Positions 1 to 8,406 of a DNA stretch of 64,000 nt are shown in pieces (position 1 is the first letter of the stretch; each line of letters opens with the position of its first letter). The translations under genes were made by a program, and so were the position numbers. This stretch comes from Gammaproteobacteria bacterium (GTDB lineage Bacteria; Pseudomonadota; Gammaproteobacteria; Burkholderiales; Nitrosomonadaceae), in contig JAUIIB010000006.1 in assembly GCA_030431985.1 (NCBI GenBank), forward strand, positions 32,916 through 96,915, read 5' to 3'. A model generated the notes under the pieces. The model did no database searches and was not told where the DNA came from. It was given only the letters and a program-made list of their open reading frames with translations.

Positions 1-226
1 AGGCGCAAGCCTGCTGGGTACATCCCGGTGTATCATCTTTGGGATAAAAATACAACACCAGCCAGTTACCTCTAAAATCCTCGAGACAATGCTGGCGGCC
101 ATACTGATCTTCCAGCCTAAAATCAGGTGCTGACTGCCCAACTTTAAGGGTGCCATGCCGGAATAAATTTACCCATACGACAGCACCGAGTATTATCAGA
201 ACAATGCAGATAAACATCCATTCCAT
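1..226 (-). CDS. Peroxiredoxin (AhpC/TSA, Bcp-like), N-terminal part
   Basis: Thiol peroxidase that reduces hydrogen peroxide and organic peroxides; the gene is cut by the left window edge after 75 codons. The reverse strand from the ATG at 226 encodes a hydrophobic N-terminal helix (residues 3-20), so the protein is probably membrane anchored or exported, followed by the peroxiredoxin start VGQSAPDFRLED and the peroxidatic-cysteine motif PKDDTPGCTQQAC near residues 62-74. That motif, with a second cysteine five residues after the first, is typical of the Bcp/PrxQ branch. It is divergent from the YeiH-like gene at 425, and the 198 nt between them must carry both promoters. Family is clear; the exact subtype and substrate are inferred. 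Confidence 0.85.
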   Translation of the reverse strand, partial: MEWMFICIVLIILGAVVWVNLFRHGTLKVGQSAPDFRLEDQYGRQHCLEDFRGNWLVLYFYPKDDTPGCTQQACA

Positions 227-424
227 CTCATACCGCTCCATTTAATCTTAATAGATCGCCAATCATGTTTATATCACTCACTAGTATAGGGTCAATTTAA
301 TATAATACAATCCAATGCAGATCGAATTTTTAGGTTGCCCGTTAGATATAACCAAGCTAAATTTGAACCTCAAACCTGAAGGCACAATTGGTATTAACGT
401 ACAACAATTTTTCTTTTAGAAACC

Positions 425-2008
425 ATGATATACACCCAAAATAGCCCAGCGTTACTAACGATTGGCCTGTCCATGCTAGGTATCTGGTATACATCAGACA
501 CAGGCCTGCTCAATCCGGTGTTTGAGTACCTCTCTAGAAGCACGTCTTACCCATATATGGACGAGCTCAAAACGTTGCCGTTTTACTTTGGTTTAATCGC
601 TGCCATAACCGGATGCTGGCACTGGCTTGGGACACACCGACAAGGTCATTTCGATTATTACTCGTCAACGATTGCCGGTGGTATGATGATCCTGTTTATT
701 ACTATGCTGATACGCTGGTTCATTGCACCCTATGTCGAGTTCATCGGCACCGACCTGGGAAAAATCGGCAATACAGGCAAATATATTCATGAACTGCTCG
801 GCCTGAACTATGTTGTCCTGGGTATCGTAACAGGCATTATTGTTGTAAATGTTTTCAAAATACCGGAATGGGCGAAAAACGGTATACGTTTATCCCGTCT
901 GGGGCTTAAAACGGGCGTGATTCTGCTCGGCGCACTCTATAGTGCCGCAGAACTCAAAAACCTTGGCGGACTATCGATTATTATGATTGGTTTTTTTGTA
1001 TTGGGTTCTGTCGGAATAGTCTTATGGATTGGATCCCGCCGTAACATCCCCAATTCAATGGGCGGGGTATTATCCGCCGGCATGGGAGTTTGTGGTGTAT
1101 CAGCAACCGTGGCCGTAGCCCCTGTCGTTCAAGCAAAACCTGTCGAAATCGCCTATACCATTGGTACCATTTTGTTATGGGGCGTTGGCTGTATGTTTAT
1201 CTTTCCGATTATCGGCCACTTGCTGGGTATGAGTTATGTTCAGTTTGGCGCTTGGGCCGGCACAGGCATTCTGAATTCAGCTCAAGTCGCTGGAGCCGCA
1301 TTGGCATTTCAACCTGACGGTATTGAAACGCTCATGGTCGCGGAAATCTTCAATATCACCCGGGTCTTGATTCTTCCAGTCATCGTGCTTTGGCTGGCTG
1401 TCTGGTACGTTAAAAAAGAGGGCACAGCAACAACTGAGGTGAATATCGGACGCGTTGTTGTAACAAAGTTCCCGGTCTTTGTACTGGGTTTCATCCTGAT
1501 GTTTGCATTGTCAACCACAGGCATTTTCGCACCGTCAAACCACTATAAAGGCAAATATTTCGGTAATACACCGGAACAAGGATTCAAACAGGAGAATCTA
1601 TTAAATAATGCGCAAACCGGGTTACTGAACGCGGAAATACATCGGATAGATCGTACCAGCCACCGTACAGCGCTGGAACGTTTGATTGAGAATGGAAAAA
1701 TTATGTCGATTGACGATGACAATGCCGTGCGCAGTATCATCAATGCAAAAACGCTATCGGCAGAAGCTATTGCCATTCTGAAAGCCGCGCATGAAGCTGT
1801 GCGTCATTCTTCCAAAAAAATTGCGGCGTTTCGAGACTGGATTACCTGGTTGTTTGCATTTGGACTGGTGGGCCTCGGTATGCAGATAACTGTGAGCTCG
1901 ATGAAACAGGCTGGCGGCGAGCCCGCCATTATCGGCGGAATTGTCGGCTTTTTTAAAGCCACATTGTCGCTTGTTGTTGTCGTGCTCTTTATCGGCGAAA
2001 CTGTATGA
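425..2008 (+). CDS. YeiH-like putative sulfate exporter family membrane protein
   Basis: A 527-residue inner-membrane protein of the UPF0324/YeiH family, whose members are called putative sulfate exporters; the true substrate is unproven. The glycine-rich helices of the family are visible, including GGVLSAGMGVCGVSATVA around residues 213-230 and the GAWAGTGILNSAQVAGAALA region near 277. It is longer than the usual roughly 340-residue members because of an N-terminal pair of helices and a polar insertion of about 75 residues (373-450) before the last two helices. A 43-residue membrane protein follows 32 nt downstream, then a universal stress protein, suggesting one transcription unit. Confidence 0.75.
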   Translation: MIYTQNSPALLTIGLSMLGIWYTSDTGLLNPVFEYLSRSTSYPYMDELKTLPFYFGLIAAITGCWHWLGTHRQGHFDYYSSTIAGGMMILFITMLIRWFIAPYVEFIGTDLGKIGNTGKYIHELLGLNYVVLGIVTGIIVVNVFKIPEWAKNGIRLSRLGLKTGVILLGALYSAAELKNLGGLSIIMIGFFVLGSVGIVLWIGSRRNIPNSMGGVLSAGMGVCGVSATVAVAPVVQAKPVEIAYTIGTILLWGVGCMFIFPIIGHLLGMSYVQFGAWAGTGILNSAQVAGAALAFQPDGIETLMVAEIFNITRVLILPVIVLWLAVWYVKKEGTATTEVNIGRVVVTKFPVFVLGFILMFALSTTGIFAPSNHYKGKYFGNTPEQGFKQENLLNNAQTGLLNAEIHRIDRTSHRTALERLIENGKIMSIDDDNAVRSIINAKTLSAEAIAILKAAHEAVRHSSKKIAAFRDWITWLFAFGLVGLGMQITVSSMKQAGGEPAIIGGIVGFFKATLSLVVVVLFIGETV

Positions 2009-2040
2009 GCCACCCCTAAAACACAACTCAGGAAAACATC

Positions 2041-2172
2041 ATGCAAAAAGATACCGTAAAAACCTTCGAACGTGGTTCGGCATTATCAATTTTCAATAGT
2101 GACCGCATGGAAGATATCATTGCATTGATTCTTGCATTCGCACTGGCTATAGCCATTTATTTAAGCTACTAA
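2041..2172 (+). CDS. Small single-helix membrane protein (43 aa)
   Basis: An ORF too short for ordinary gene calling: ATG at 2041, stop TAA at 2170-2172. About 22 polar residues (MQKDTVKTFERGSALS...) lead into one predicted transmembrane helix, starting near MEDIIALILAFALAIAIYL and ending at the C-terminus. It lies 32 nt after the YeiH-like transporter and 25 nt before the universal stress gene, on the same strand. Size and position resemble small accessory subunits of transporters such as KdpF, but there is no sequence evidence for that family. I do not recognise it; a role as a stabilising or regulatory subunit of the transporter is inference. Confidence 0.6.
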   Translation: MQKDTVKTFERGSALSIFNSDRMEDIIALILAFALAIAIYLSY

Positions 2173-2190
2173 TCCCCTAAAATTGGGGTA
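2173..2190 (+). promoter_or_regulatory. Small hairpin over the usp ribosome-binding region
   Basis: CCCC at 2174-2177 can pair with GGGG at 2185-2188 across a 7-nt A/T-rich loop. The GGGG run is the only G-rich stretch in front of the ATG at 2198, so the stem could mask the ribosome-binding site of the universal stress gene. Four G-C pairs are a weak structure, and the role is speculative. Confidence 0.3.
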
Positions 2191-2197
2191 AGCATCA

Positions 2198-2677
2198 ATG
2201 GGCAGTGGCCTGTACAAACGAATTTTACTAGCCAGTCATGGCACCAAAGGCGCTATAGCTGCAGAAGACAAGACACTACAGATTTGCTCTAATTCAGGAA
2301 CAATCGACCATCTGATTGTCGTGCCGGAATTCTGGCAAGACATAACAGGCGATGACTGGCTCAATAACGGCGTTACTCGAGACCAGTTCCGTGATTATCT
2401 TCAAACTGAACTAGGTCGTGAAGTTGACCAGCAATGCACACGGCTTAACCAGAAAGTTACTGCGTATGCATTCGGTTACCGTAGCATAATTTTATTTGGC
2501 AAACCTGACAAAGCGCTCATCCAATGTGCAGAAACAAATGCATATGATCTGGTTGTATTGGGTTCGCCGCGCCCACAGCATTTATCCGGTTTAACGGGAC
2601 TACATTCCACGATGCTCACAAATAAGACATGGCATAAGCTTCAGACCGACTTGCTTATTGTGCCCTACCCCCAATAA
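2198..2677 (+). CDS. Universal stress protein (UspA family)
   Basis: A 159-residue cytoplasmic protein with the UspA fold. It opens with a beta strand and loop (YKRILLASHGTKGAIAAEDK) and ends with the alpha/beta segment DLVVLGSPRPQHLSGLTGLH followed by LLIVPYPQ. The G-x2-G...G-S/T nucleotide loop of ATP-binding Usp proteins is only partly preserved, so ATP binding is uncertain. It follows the YeiH-like transporter and its small partner closely and precedes the 219-residue gene by 20 nt. In this setting it could be a regulator of the transporter, as Usp domains attached to transporters are; that is inference. Confidence 0.75.
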   Translation: MGSGLYKRILLASHGTKGAIAAEDKTLQICSNSGTIDHLIVVPEFWQDITGDDWLNNGVTRDQFRDYLQTELGREVDQQCTRLNQKVTAYAFGYRSIILFGKPDKALIQCAETNAYDLVVLGSPRPQHLSGLTGLHSTMLTNKTWHKLQTDLLIVPYPQ

Positions 2678-2697
2678 CCCGGCAAAACAATGTAGCC

Positions 2698-3357
2698 ATG
2701 TCTGCACCACTAAAACCTGATGAGTCACACATATTAAACCCATCTGATAATCAGGATGCCGCGTGGGCGATTCTGCAAACACCGCTAGATACTGCTGAAC
2801 TCATGTTGTTTTGTCAGAATATTGAGCGGCTGTTTCGCATCAACCCCATGCTCAATTTCAGCAAATGGCAAAAAACTGGCCGCAACCACTACCACTGTGC
2901 CGGACAGAACATCAGCCAACAACCGCCATTTGATTTTGAATGTTCATTTACAGTCAGTCCACTACCCAATGGCATTCAGATTGACTACGAGTACGGTTTG
3001 AAAACCCGTACCACTTTTGTTATCACACCGCTGCCCGAACAACACACTCGGTGTTTAGCCCGAACGAAACTTACTATTACAGATTTTTACGATGGTTTCC
3101 CGGAAGAAGAACGCAAACAACATTTACGCTATGTGGATAAAAGCATTACCACATGGGCCATTCACTTACAACGGTATTTGATTGATTGGCAAAAATGGTC
3201 GCACATAGGATTGTGGCGCTGGTACATGCGATACATCTGGCAACCTTTAAAGCCGATGGGACGCCGAATTGTCACAATTTTACTATGGCTAGCCGTTTTT
3301 GAAGTAGCTTTAATTTTGTTGGGAGCGACAGTATATTTCCTGGAATATAGGGCGTAA
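2698..3357 (+). CDS. Conserved-looking membrane-anchored protein, possible SRPBCC-like fold
   Basis: A 219-residue protein I do not recognise by name. Residues 20-155 look like a soluble alpha/beta domain with many aromatic residues and repeated strands (FDFECSFTVSPLPNGIQIDY, then TTFVITPLP and CLARTKLTITDFYDGF), compatible with a START/SRPBCC hydrophobic-ligand domain. The C-terminus has a basic amphipathic stretch and one strong transmembrane helix (about 190-214), giving a tail-anchored topology. It sits 20 nt downstream of the universal stress gene on the same strand. The fold is a guess from the strand pattern. Confidence 0.55.
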   Translation: MSAPLKPDESHILNPSDNQDAAWAILQTPLDTAELMLFCQNIERLFRINPMLNFSKWQKTGRNHYHCAGQNISQQPPFDFECSFTVSPLPNGIQIDYEYGLKTRTTFVITPLPEQHTRCLARTKLTITDFYDGFPEEERKQHLRYVDKSITTWAIHLQRYLIDWQKWSHIGLWRWYMRYIWQPLKPMGRRIVTILLWLAVFEVALILLGATVYFLEYRA

Positions 3358-3397
3358 AATGCTAAGCAAGGCCTTATAAATTTATTAGTAAAAAGCC

Positions 3398-3574
3398 ATG
3401 GACGAGAACATAAAACCCGTTGATCCGGAAAAAATCGCATGCGTAGTGTGCTTAAAAGAAATTCCCATATCGGAAGCAAAGAGCGATGAAGCCAGCGACT
3501 ACGTACTGCATTATTGCAGTCTTGAATGCTACGCAGTTTGGAAGAAACAGAACGAGAACGAAAAAAAAGATTAA
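3398..3574 (+). CDS. Small zinc-ribbon protein, DUF3330-like (58 aa)
   Basis: ATG at 3398 and TAA at 3572-3574 give a 58-residue protein with two cysteine pairs: CVVC at residues 15-18 and YCSLEC at 39-44. The spacing fits a small treble-clef or zinc ribbon, and the C-terminal part HYCSLECYAVWKK matches what I remember of DUF3330 proteins of ammonia oxidisers and relatives. The tail is highly charged (NENEKKD). It follows the membrane-anchored protein by 40 nt. Function unknown; zinc binding is inferred from the cysteines. Confidence 0.65.
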   Translation: MDENIKPVDPEKIACVVCLKEIPISEAKSDEASDYVLHYCSLECYAVWKKQNENEKKD

Positions 3575-3895
3575 TCGACTTGTGGTTCTTCCAGCTGATT
3601 AATCTGCTCGGCAATCCCTTACTGCTCTTCCTTCAACGTAACCATACGTATGGCCGGTCAAGGTGTACTGTTCGACGCGGTCTTTCCAGACTTGTTGGCG
3701 CTGTATTATTACTTCATATTTTGGAATGGGCATACTTCCTAGAGAAGCATCTGAAATTCAGGTGCGACGGGTTCAGCATTGCGTTACGACGTAATTCCTG
3801 GATCCGTAGAAATTCTACTATACCTCCTGTTGAACGCGTATTAACTCCTTTTCCAATTCAACAACCTTTTACCGTCTCCAGTCCAGCACCGTCAT
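3571..3895 (-). pseudogene. Decayed minus-strand gene, several frameshifts
   Basis: The reverse strand between the zinc-ribbon gene and the thiolase carries protein-like segments in shifting frames: MTVLDWRR, then VVELEKELIRVQQEV, IQELRRNA, EPVAPEFQMLL, GSMPIPKYEVIIQRQQVWKD continuing to VEQYTLTGHTYG, MVTLKEEQ and finally GIAEQINQLEEPQVD ending at a TAA over 3571-3573. The pieces are in the right order and are separated by stops or single-base shifts, which fits a decayed gene of about 110 codons rather than random sequence. The longest intact piece is a 44-codon ORF (3599-3733). The original family is not recognised; several pieces look helical or coiled-coil. Confidence 0.45.
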
Positions 3896-3929
3896 ATGAA
3901 AAAATCTCATTTACCCCTATGCGTCACCA

Positions 3930-5108
3930 TCATAATCGCTCAAATACCGCCGCAATACCTTGGCCGCCGCCTATGCACATGGTCACCAGCGCATATCGTC
4001 CACCGGTTCGATGCAATTCATAAATCGCTTTAATCGATAAAATTACCCCGGTAGCGCCAATGGGGTGCCCTAACGCAATAGCTCCACCGTTAGGATTTGT
4101 TTTTTCCCGATCAAAATGCAGCTCTTTCGCCACCGCACACGCCTGGACGGCAAACGCTTCATTCGACTCGATGACGTCCATAGCATCCATTTTAAGATGC
4201 GCGCGCTCAAGCGCCTGTTTTACAGCCGGTACCGGCCCGATACCCATAAAACGCGGGTTCACACCGGCATGTCCATAAGACACCAGCCGCGCCATCGGCT
4301 GCAAATTGCTTTTCTCAGCCCTTTTTCCTTCCATGAGCACAACCGCCGCCGCACTGTCATTGATACCGGATGCATTACCCGCCGTCACCGTACCATCCGA
4401 GCGAAAAACAGCTTTAAGTTTGGCAAGGTCATCAAAATTTATAGCTTCACGCGGATGCTCGTCGATATCGAATACAGTGACGCCACGGCGCGATTTAATC
4501 TCAATCGGCAAAATCTGGTCTTTAAAATAACCTTGCTGAATCGCATGAACTGCACGCCGGTGACTTTCAACAGCGTAAACGTCCTGTTCTTCACGGCTAA
4601 CACTCCATTTCTGAGCAATATGTTCGGCTGTCACACCCATATGAACCCGTTCAAAAGGATCGGTCAATGCACCCACCATCATATCGATTGCTCCAGCGTC
4701 ATGCATGCGTTGCCCCCAACGTAATGCAGGCAGGGAATATCCCCCGCGGCTCATGGACTCTACACCCCCGGCAACCGCAACATCTGTATCATTGAGCAGA
4801 ATATACTGACTGGCAGATACAATAGCCTGCAGTCCGCTGCCACATAATCGGTTAACCGTAAGTGCTGCAGTATGTTCTGGCAATCCACCGTTGAGACAGG
4901 CAACACGCGCTAAATACATGTCGCACGCTTCAGTGTGAATAACATTCCCGAAGACACCGTGCCCTACTGTTTCGGGATCAATTGCCGCCCGATTAATCGC
5001 TTCGCTGACAATCTGTGCGCCAAGTTCAGTCGGCGCGACATCTTTTAACGCCCCACCATAATCACCAATGGCCGTACGTACGCCACTCAATACAAATACT
5101 TCACGCAT
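3930..5108 (-). CDS. Acetyl-CoA acetyltransferase (thiolase)
   Basis: A 392-residue thiolase that condenses two acetyl-CoA to acetoacetyl-CoA, or cleaves 3-ketoacyl-CoA. All catalytic elements are present: the acyl-enzyme cysteine C89 in NRLCGSGLQ, the GHPIGATG motif with H348, and the C-terminal base C378 in CIGGGQG. Length matches the AtoB/PhaA type. A good Shine-Dalgarno (GAGGAGA) precedes the ATG at 5108. No phaB, phaC or beta-oxidation genes are adjacent, so whether it serves polyhydroxybutyrate synthesis or fatty acid breakdown cannot be told here. Confidence 0.9.
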   Translation of the reverse strand: MREVFVLSGVRTAIGDYGGALKDVAPTELGAQIVSEAINRAAIDPETVGHGVFGNVIHTEACDMYLARVACLNGGLPEHTAALTVNRLCGSGLQAIVSASQYILLNDTDVAVAGGVESMSRGGYSLPALRWGQRMHDAGAIDMMVGALTDPFERVHMGVTAEHIAQKWSVSREEQDVYAVESHRRAVHAIQQGYFKDQILPIEIKSRRGVTVFDIDEHPREAINFDDLAKLKAVFRSDGTVTAGNASGINDSAAAVVLMEGKRAEKSNLQPMARLVSYGHAGVNPRFMGIGPVPAVKQALERAHLKMDAMDVIESNEAFAVQACAVAKELHFDREKTNPNGGAIALGHPIGATGVILSIKAIYELHRTGGRYALVTMCIGGGQGIAAVFERL

Positions 5109-5304
5109 GCAATCTCCTCAGGGTATCGTCATCAGTAATGAGCATTCTGCACGAGCAGATTTTGATGAACATTTGTGAGCAGTACGTTGAGCATAGTTAT
5201 GGCCACATTCAAATATTTTGAATAAACAGATGCAAAAATCTGTCGCACTACTCGAATTTATTTTTCAGGCAAACAGAATTGTACATAATTCATGACAATC
5301 CCCA

Positions 5305-6348
5305 CTAGTCCAACGTATACGGCAGTGTACCGATTTTGAGTTCAGGTCCGCCCGGATTGTGCAAATAAATTTTGCCCGTTGCAACACTGGCTTTTTGAAT
5401 CACAGCCAACACATCGTAGCCGCCATCTGGCGCAGAAACCGCATTGACGATTGTACCGCAGGATTGGTCTGAAACGTCCGCACAAAACACATCATCGCCG
5501 GCGGCAACTGTATTTTCAGTCATCACATGCGCCAAATACATGCGGCGTTTTAGTTTACCAAGATATTGTGTACGTGCGACGATCTCCTGCCCCGGATAAC
5601 ATCCTTTTTTAAAACTGACTCCGCCAATCAAATCCAGATTAATCATCTGCGGCAAAAACTCTTCCTGAGTCGCTGTGGTTACCATTGGAATACCTGCACA
5701 AATTTCCCGCCAATGCCAGCAGTCAGTACCGATGGGACTCGCTTTTTCACTTATTTTCTGCCACCATTCACGCGCACGGATTTCATCAGTCAAAATTTCC
5801 ATCCTGTCCGGCGCATGACAAATAACACTGGCCGTAGTCGAATGCATAGTACACAGCGATGAGTCATTACACGCATCGAGCCCGAAGCCGGTTACCGTCT
5901 CTACGAGCATTTTGGCTTGCGGACCAGCAACACCAATTCGTACCCATGCGTCACTGCAATCATCGACGGCAACTCTCGAGCGCAAAATGAACATGGACAA
6001 TCTTTTTTGTATGGACGCGCATAGGTCTGCGGGAAGCCGCAGCAGCCAGTCGTCATTTCTTTGCAGCACGATGAAATTAGCAAGCACGCGCCCTTTGGGA
6101 GTGCAGTAACTGCCATGCCGCCCCTGTTGCGGCTTAACATCTCTGACATCACAGCTCAACTGATTTTGTAGAAATGTTTGTGCATCCTCACCTGCAAAAC
6201 GTAACAAACCATAATGGGATAGATCAGTCAGGATCGTGCCGGACTGCGCATACTGTAATTCAGCTACGGGATCACCAAAATGAGCGATCTGATTATTTTC
6301 GATTGTCGCATTACGATCTAATAAAAAAGTGTACCAATTCTCCTGCAT
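5305..6348 (-). CDS. ygfZ: Folate-binding protein YgfZ
   Basis: A 347-residue GcvT-like protein involved in repair or assembly of some Fe-S enzymes with the help of tetrahydrofolate. The diagnostic YgfZ motif K-G-C-Y-x-G-Q-E is intact (KKGCYPGQEIVAR, residues 247-259, with the key cysteine C250). The N-terminal GcvT-like region (LSHYGLLRFAGEDAQTFLQNQLS) and the C-terminal barrel are both present. It is monocistronic here: 196 nt separate it from the thiolase and more than 400 nt from the upstream gene. Confidence 0.9.
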   Translation of the reverse strand: MQENWYTFLLDRNATIENNQIAHFGDPVAELQYAQSGTILTDLSHYGLLRFAGEDAQTFLQNQLSCDVRDVKPQQGRHGSYCTPKGRVLANFIVLQRNDDWLLRLPADLCASIQKRLSMFILRSRVAVDDCSDAWVRIGVAGPQAKMLVETVTGFGLDACNDSSLCTMHSTTASVICHAPDRMEILTDEIRAREWWQKISEKASPIGTDCWHWREICAGIPMVTTATQEEFLPQMINLDLIGGVSFKKGCYPGQEIVARTQYLGKLKRRMYLAHVMTENTVAAGDDVFCADVSDQSCGTIVNAVSAPDGGYDVLAVIQKASVATGKIYLHNPGGPELKIGTLPYTLD

Positions 6349-6793
6349 TCTGATTATTTTTTATGAGTCAGTCATAACCGGTGATTATAAGGCTATCAAG
6401 GCTGAAAATAAAAAAATGGCCTGTCACGAAATAATTGAATACTTCGTAACAGGCCTTTTATCGTTCTAAAAACCGATCAGCACAACCAATGAAACGCCTC
6501 AAAATCCGTATCGGTTATTTCGTCGATTGCTCGATCGTGCAAAACTTACTAACTTACAGGAGATTGTGATTCACATTTTATTTCAGAACAACGGACAAAG
6601 AAATTGTACCGAGGTACATGAAAGATCAACTCATCTAAAAAATTGAGAAATTACACTGTTCTTAGGATCGCCGAAACTGATAATAGCGATTAATCAAACC
6701 TCACATCGAAACAGAATAAATCGTTGATGTAAAAATTACACAAGAACAATACCATCACGTATTACCACTCCTGATCAGTATGCAAGCAAAAAT
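6349..6793. other. Intergenic region, 445 nt
   Basis: Apart from the terminator hairpin at its left end, I see no ORF with a start and ribosome-binding site, no repeat and no RNA gene in this A/T-rich stretch between ygfZ and the minus-strand lipoprotein gene. It must contain the ygfZ promoter, which I could not place. Confidence 0.6.
6411..6455 (-). terminator. Rho-independent terminator of the lipoprotein transcript
   Basis: GGCCTGTCACGAA (6418-6430) pairs with TTCGTAACAGGCC (6443-6455) with one non-Watson-Crick position, which is a G-U wobble when read on the minus strand. On that strand the stem is followed by six U (AAAAAA at 6411-6416 on the plus strand). It therefore fits termination of leftward transcription from the gene ending at 6794; a TTTT run on the other side gives weak bidirectional potential. 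Confidence 0.75.
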
Positions 6794-7774
6794 TTAGTGC
6801 AGTTTTATTGACATAAAAACACCAGCATGATCTGACGCGCCAAGCTGATCCTCATCGACAAGATTGTTAAACACCACTCGGCTCTGGAGTACAGCACTAA
6901 TATTTTTGATAAACAAATAATCGATACGCCTGGCTGAGTCACCCTCATCAAGCGAAGACACACCCACTGTACAATGTTCATCGGCCACTGCAGGATTTGC
7001 GCATAAATTCGCTAAAGACCTGTTTACAGCATAGGCGTCGATAAAACCTGCATCAATAATTGTATTGTAAAAACTCCGTTCTTCAGAAGGATCTATCCGG
7101 AAGCGGTCGATATTAAAATCCCCGCCTAAAATAACCGGATCTGCTTGCGGGAAAAGCGTTTCTGCCGAATCGATGAATGCCAATAGCGTCTGTAATTGCC
7201 CATTCATTTCGGCTGCATTACATTTTGCACATAAATGGGTATTGTAAATGTTCAGATTCCCAAACTCAGGAACATTAAGCCGTGTCATCATGACATTTCT
7301 CGGCAATTTAATATCGTGTTTTTTAAATTCCAGTTCAGAAGCTTTGGGCAGGCGCTTAACCATCTTAAAATCAATTTCACATCGGGATAACACCGCATTA
7401 GCCACTTCCAGCAATCCAGGCACACCAGTTTCTGGTGCTGTATGTAACTCATAATTACGCCCACGATCGCGCAGCTTTCCCTGCAGATCCAGTGCACTGT
7501 TCGCAGTACCCGACAAGAGACCGCCGGCCACTTCCTGTAACAACACAACATCTGCCGGCGTATCAGAAACAAGATCCGCAATGGTATCCAGCCGTGTATC
7601 ACGTGCCTCGATTTCGGAGAATAATAGATTGATGGTCAAAACATTCAAATACCCACGTTCAACAATGTCATCACACCGGGCCGGTTGAGCTGTACTGTCA
7701 TGAACAGGAGATAAACCTGAGCAACCCGGCAAAATCCAAACACCAAAAAATAGAACCAGGAACAGCGCTTTCAT
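6794..7774 (-). CDS. Secreted lipoprotein of the endonuclease/exonuclease/phosphatase fold
   Basis: A 326-residue EEP-superfamily protein; members are nucleases, sphingomyelinases or phosphoesterases. The ATG at 7774 is preferred over one seven codons upstream because GGAGG lies six bases before it and it begins a good lipoprotein signal (MKALFLVLFFGVWILPGCSG). Conserved EEP elements are visible: LNVLTINLLF (Asn), VVLLQEV (metal-binding Glu), a YNTHL-type His, LGGDFNID (Asp/Asn) and SDHAGV (catalytic Asp-His). Anchoring by lipid and the extra cytosine-free extracellular context point to a periplasmic or outer-membrane phosphodiesterase. Substrate cannot be predicted. Confidence 0.8.
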   Translation of the reverse strand: MKALFLVLFFGVWILPGCSGLSPVHDSTAQPARCDDIVERGYLNVLTINLLFSEIEARDTRLDTIADLVSDTPADVVLLQEVAGGLLSGTANSALDLQGKLRDRGRNYELHTAPETGVPGLLEVANAVLSRCEIDFKMVKRLPKASELEFKKHDIKLPRNVMMTRLNVPEFGNLNIYNTHLCAKCNAAEMNGQLQTLLAFIDSAETLFPQADPVILGGDFNIDRFRIDPSEERSFYNTIIDAGFIDAYAVNRSLANLCANPAVADEHCTVGVSSLDEGDSARRIDYLFIKNISAVLQSRVVFNNLVDEDQLGASDHAGVFMSIKLH

Positions 7775-8084
7775 GATTGACCTCCATTTCAACAACAGAA
7801 CGTACGGCAGAACCTTTGCAATCTGTACATAGCATCAATGTAAGTGTATAGGATCAATGCTATTCTGAAAACCGCTCGTGTTTACAACACACCCGGAATT
7901 CATTTCCTAGAAAACACGTCAATATCAGATAAAAACAATCCGTGAACGTTAAACATCAAGTTTAAGGTAGAATAACTGTGTGGAGGGTGCGCGTACGGAT
8001 TCAGCACATATTTTTGAATTCTCGAATTCACCGCCAAACCGTAAGACGTAGTGTTTTTTGAATTTGTTACAAAGGAAAATTTAA
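7775..8084. other. Divergent intergenic region, 310 nt
   Basis: Lies between the divergent starts of the EEP lipoprotein and the 65-residue lipoprotein. It holds the Shine-Dalgarno of each gene and several copies of GAATTC-type palindromes near 8015-8032. No further ORF is convincing. Confidence 0.5.
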
Positions 8085-8282
8085 ATGAATATAAAAAAAA
8101 GCAGCGCCGTGTGCATGATCGGTCTAACGACAATTTTATTCGGTTGCGGCGATAGTCTTCCTGAAGCCAATACCGTCAATTGTACTGGCAGAGGTCTGGA
8201 AATGTCGCTGTCCGAATTCAGAGGTAACGAGACCAAGCGCCAAGAATTTCTAGACCAATGCGAAGCATTGAAGCAGGAATAA
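8085..8282 (+). CDS. Small lipoprotein (65 aa)
   Basis: ATG at 8085 with AAAGGA nine bases upstream. The N-terminus is a lipoprotein signal (KKSSAVCMIGLTTILFGCGD) with the lipidated cysteine at residue 21; the mature part is about 45 residues, acidic, and has two cysteines (VNCTGRG and DQCEAL) that could form a disulfide. I do not recognise the family. It stands alone between a divergent gene and a convergent operon. Confidence 0.65.
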   Translation: MNIKKSSAVCMIGLTTILFGCGDSLPEANTVNCTGRGLEMSLSEFRGNETKRQEFLDQCEALKQE

Positions 8283-8308
8283 TAAATACGTTCGCTGTAT
8301 TCAGCCAT

Positions 8309-8373
8309 CTTCCAATATTTGTTTGGTTAAATTACTACTGTTGTCAGAAATATAGCTGAACGAATATTGGAAA
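8309..8373. repeat. Inverted repeat after the small lipoprotein gene
   Basis: CTTCCAATATT near 8310-8320 is repeated inverted as AATATTGGAAAG near 8363-8374, with TTCAGC/GCTGAA as an additional inverted pair inside and outside. Lying between two convergent genes, it may act as a terminator or mRNA-stabilising stem, although it has a long loop and no clean U-tract. Confidence 0.4.
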
Positions 8374-8406
8374 GTATGCTTACAATGTATATCTTCGTGT
8401 GAACAA

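Noticed and set aside
3526..4023. Plus-strand 165-codon frame over the end of the thiolase gene
   Set aside because: It overlaps the zinc-ribbon gene, the decayed minus-strand gene and the thiolase 3' end, has no ribosome-binding site, and its translation is low-complexity and unlike any family.
4116..4724. Plus-strand 202-codon frame inside the thiolase gene
   Set aside because: Lies wholly antisense to a gene with intact thiolase catalytic motifs; a codon-usage shadow.
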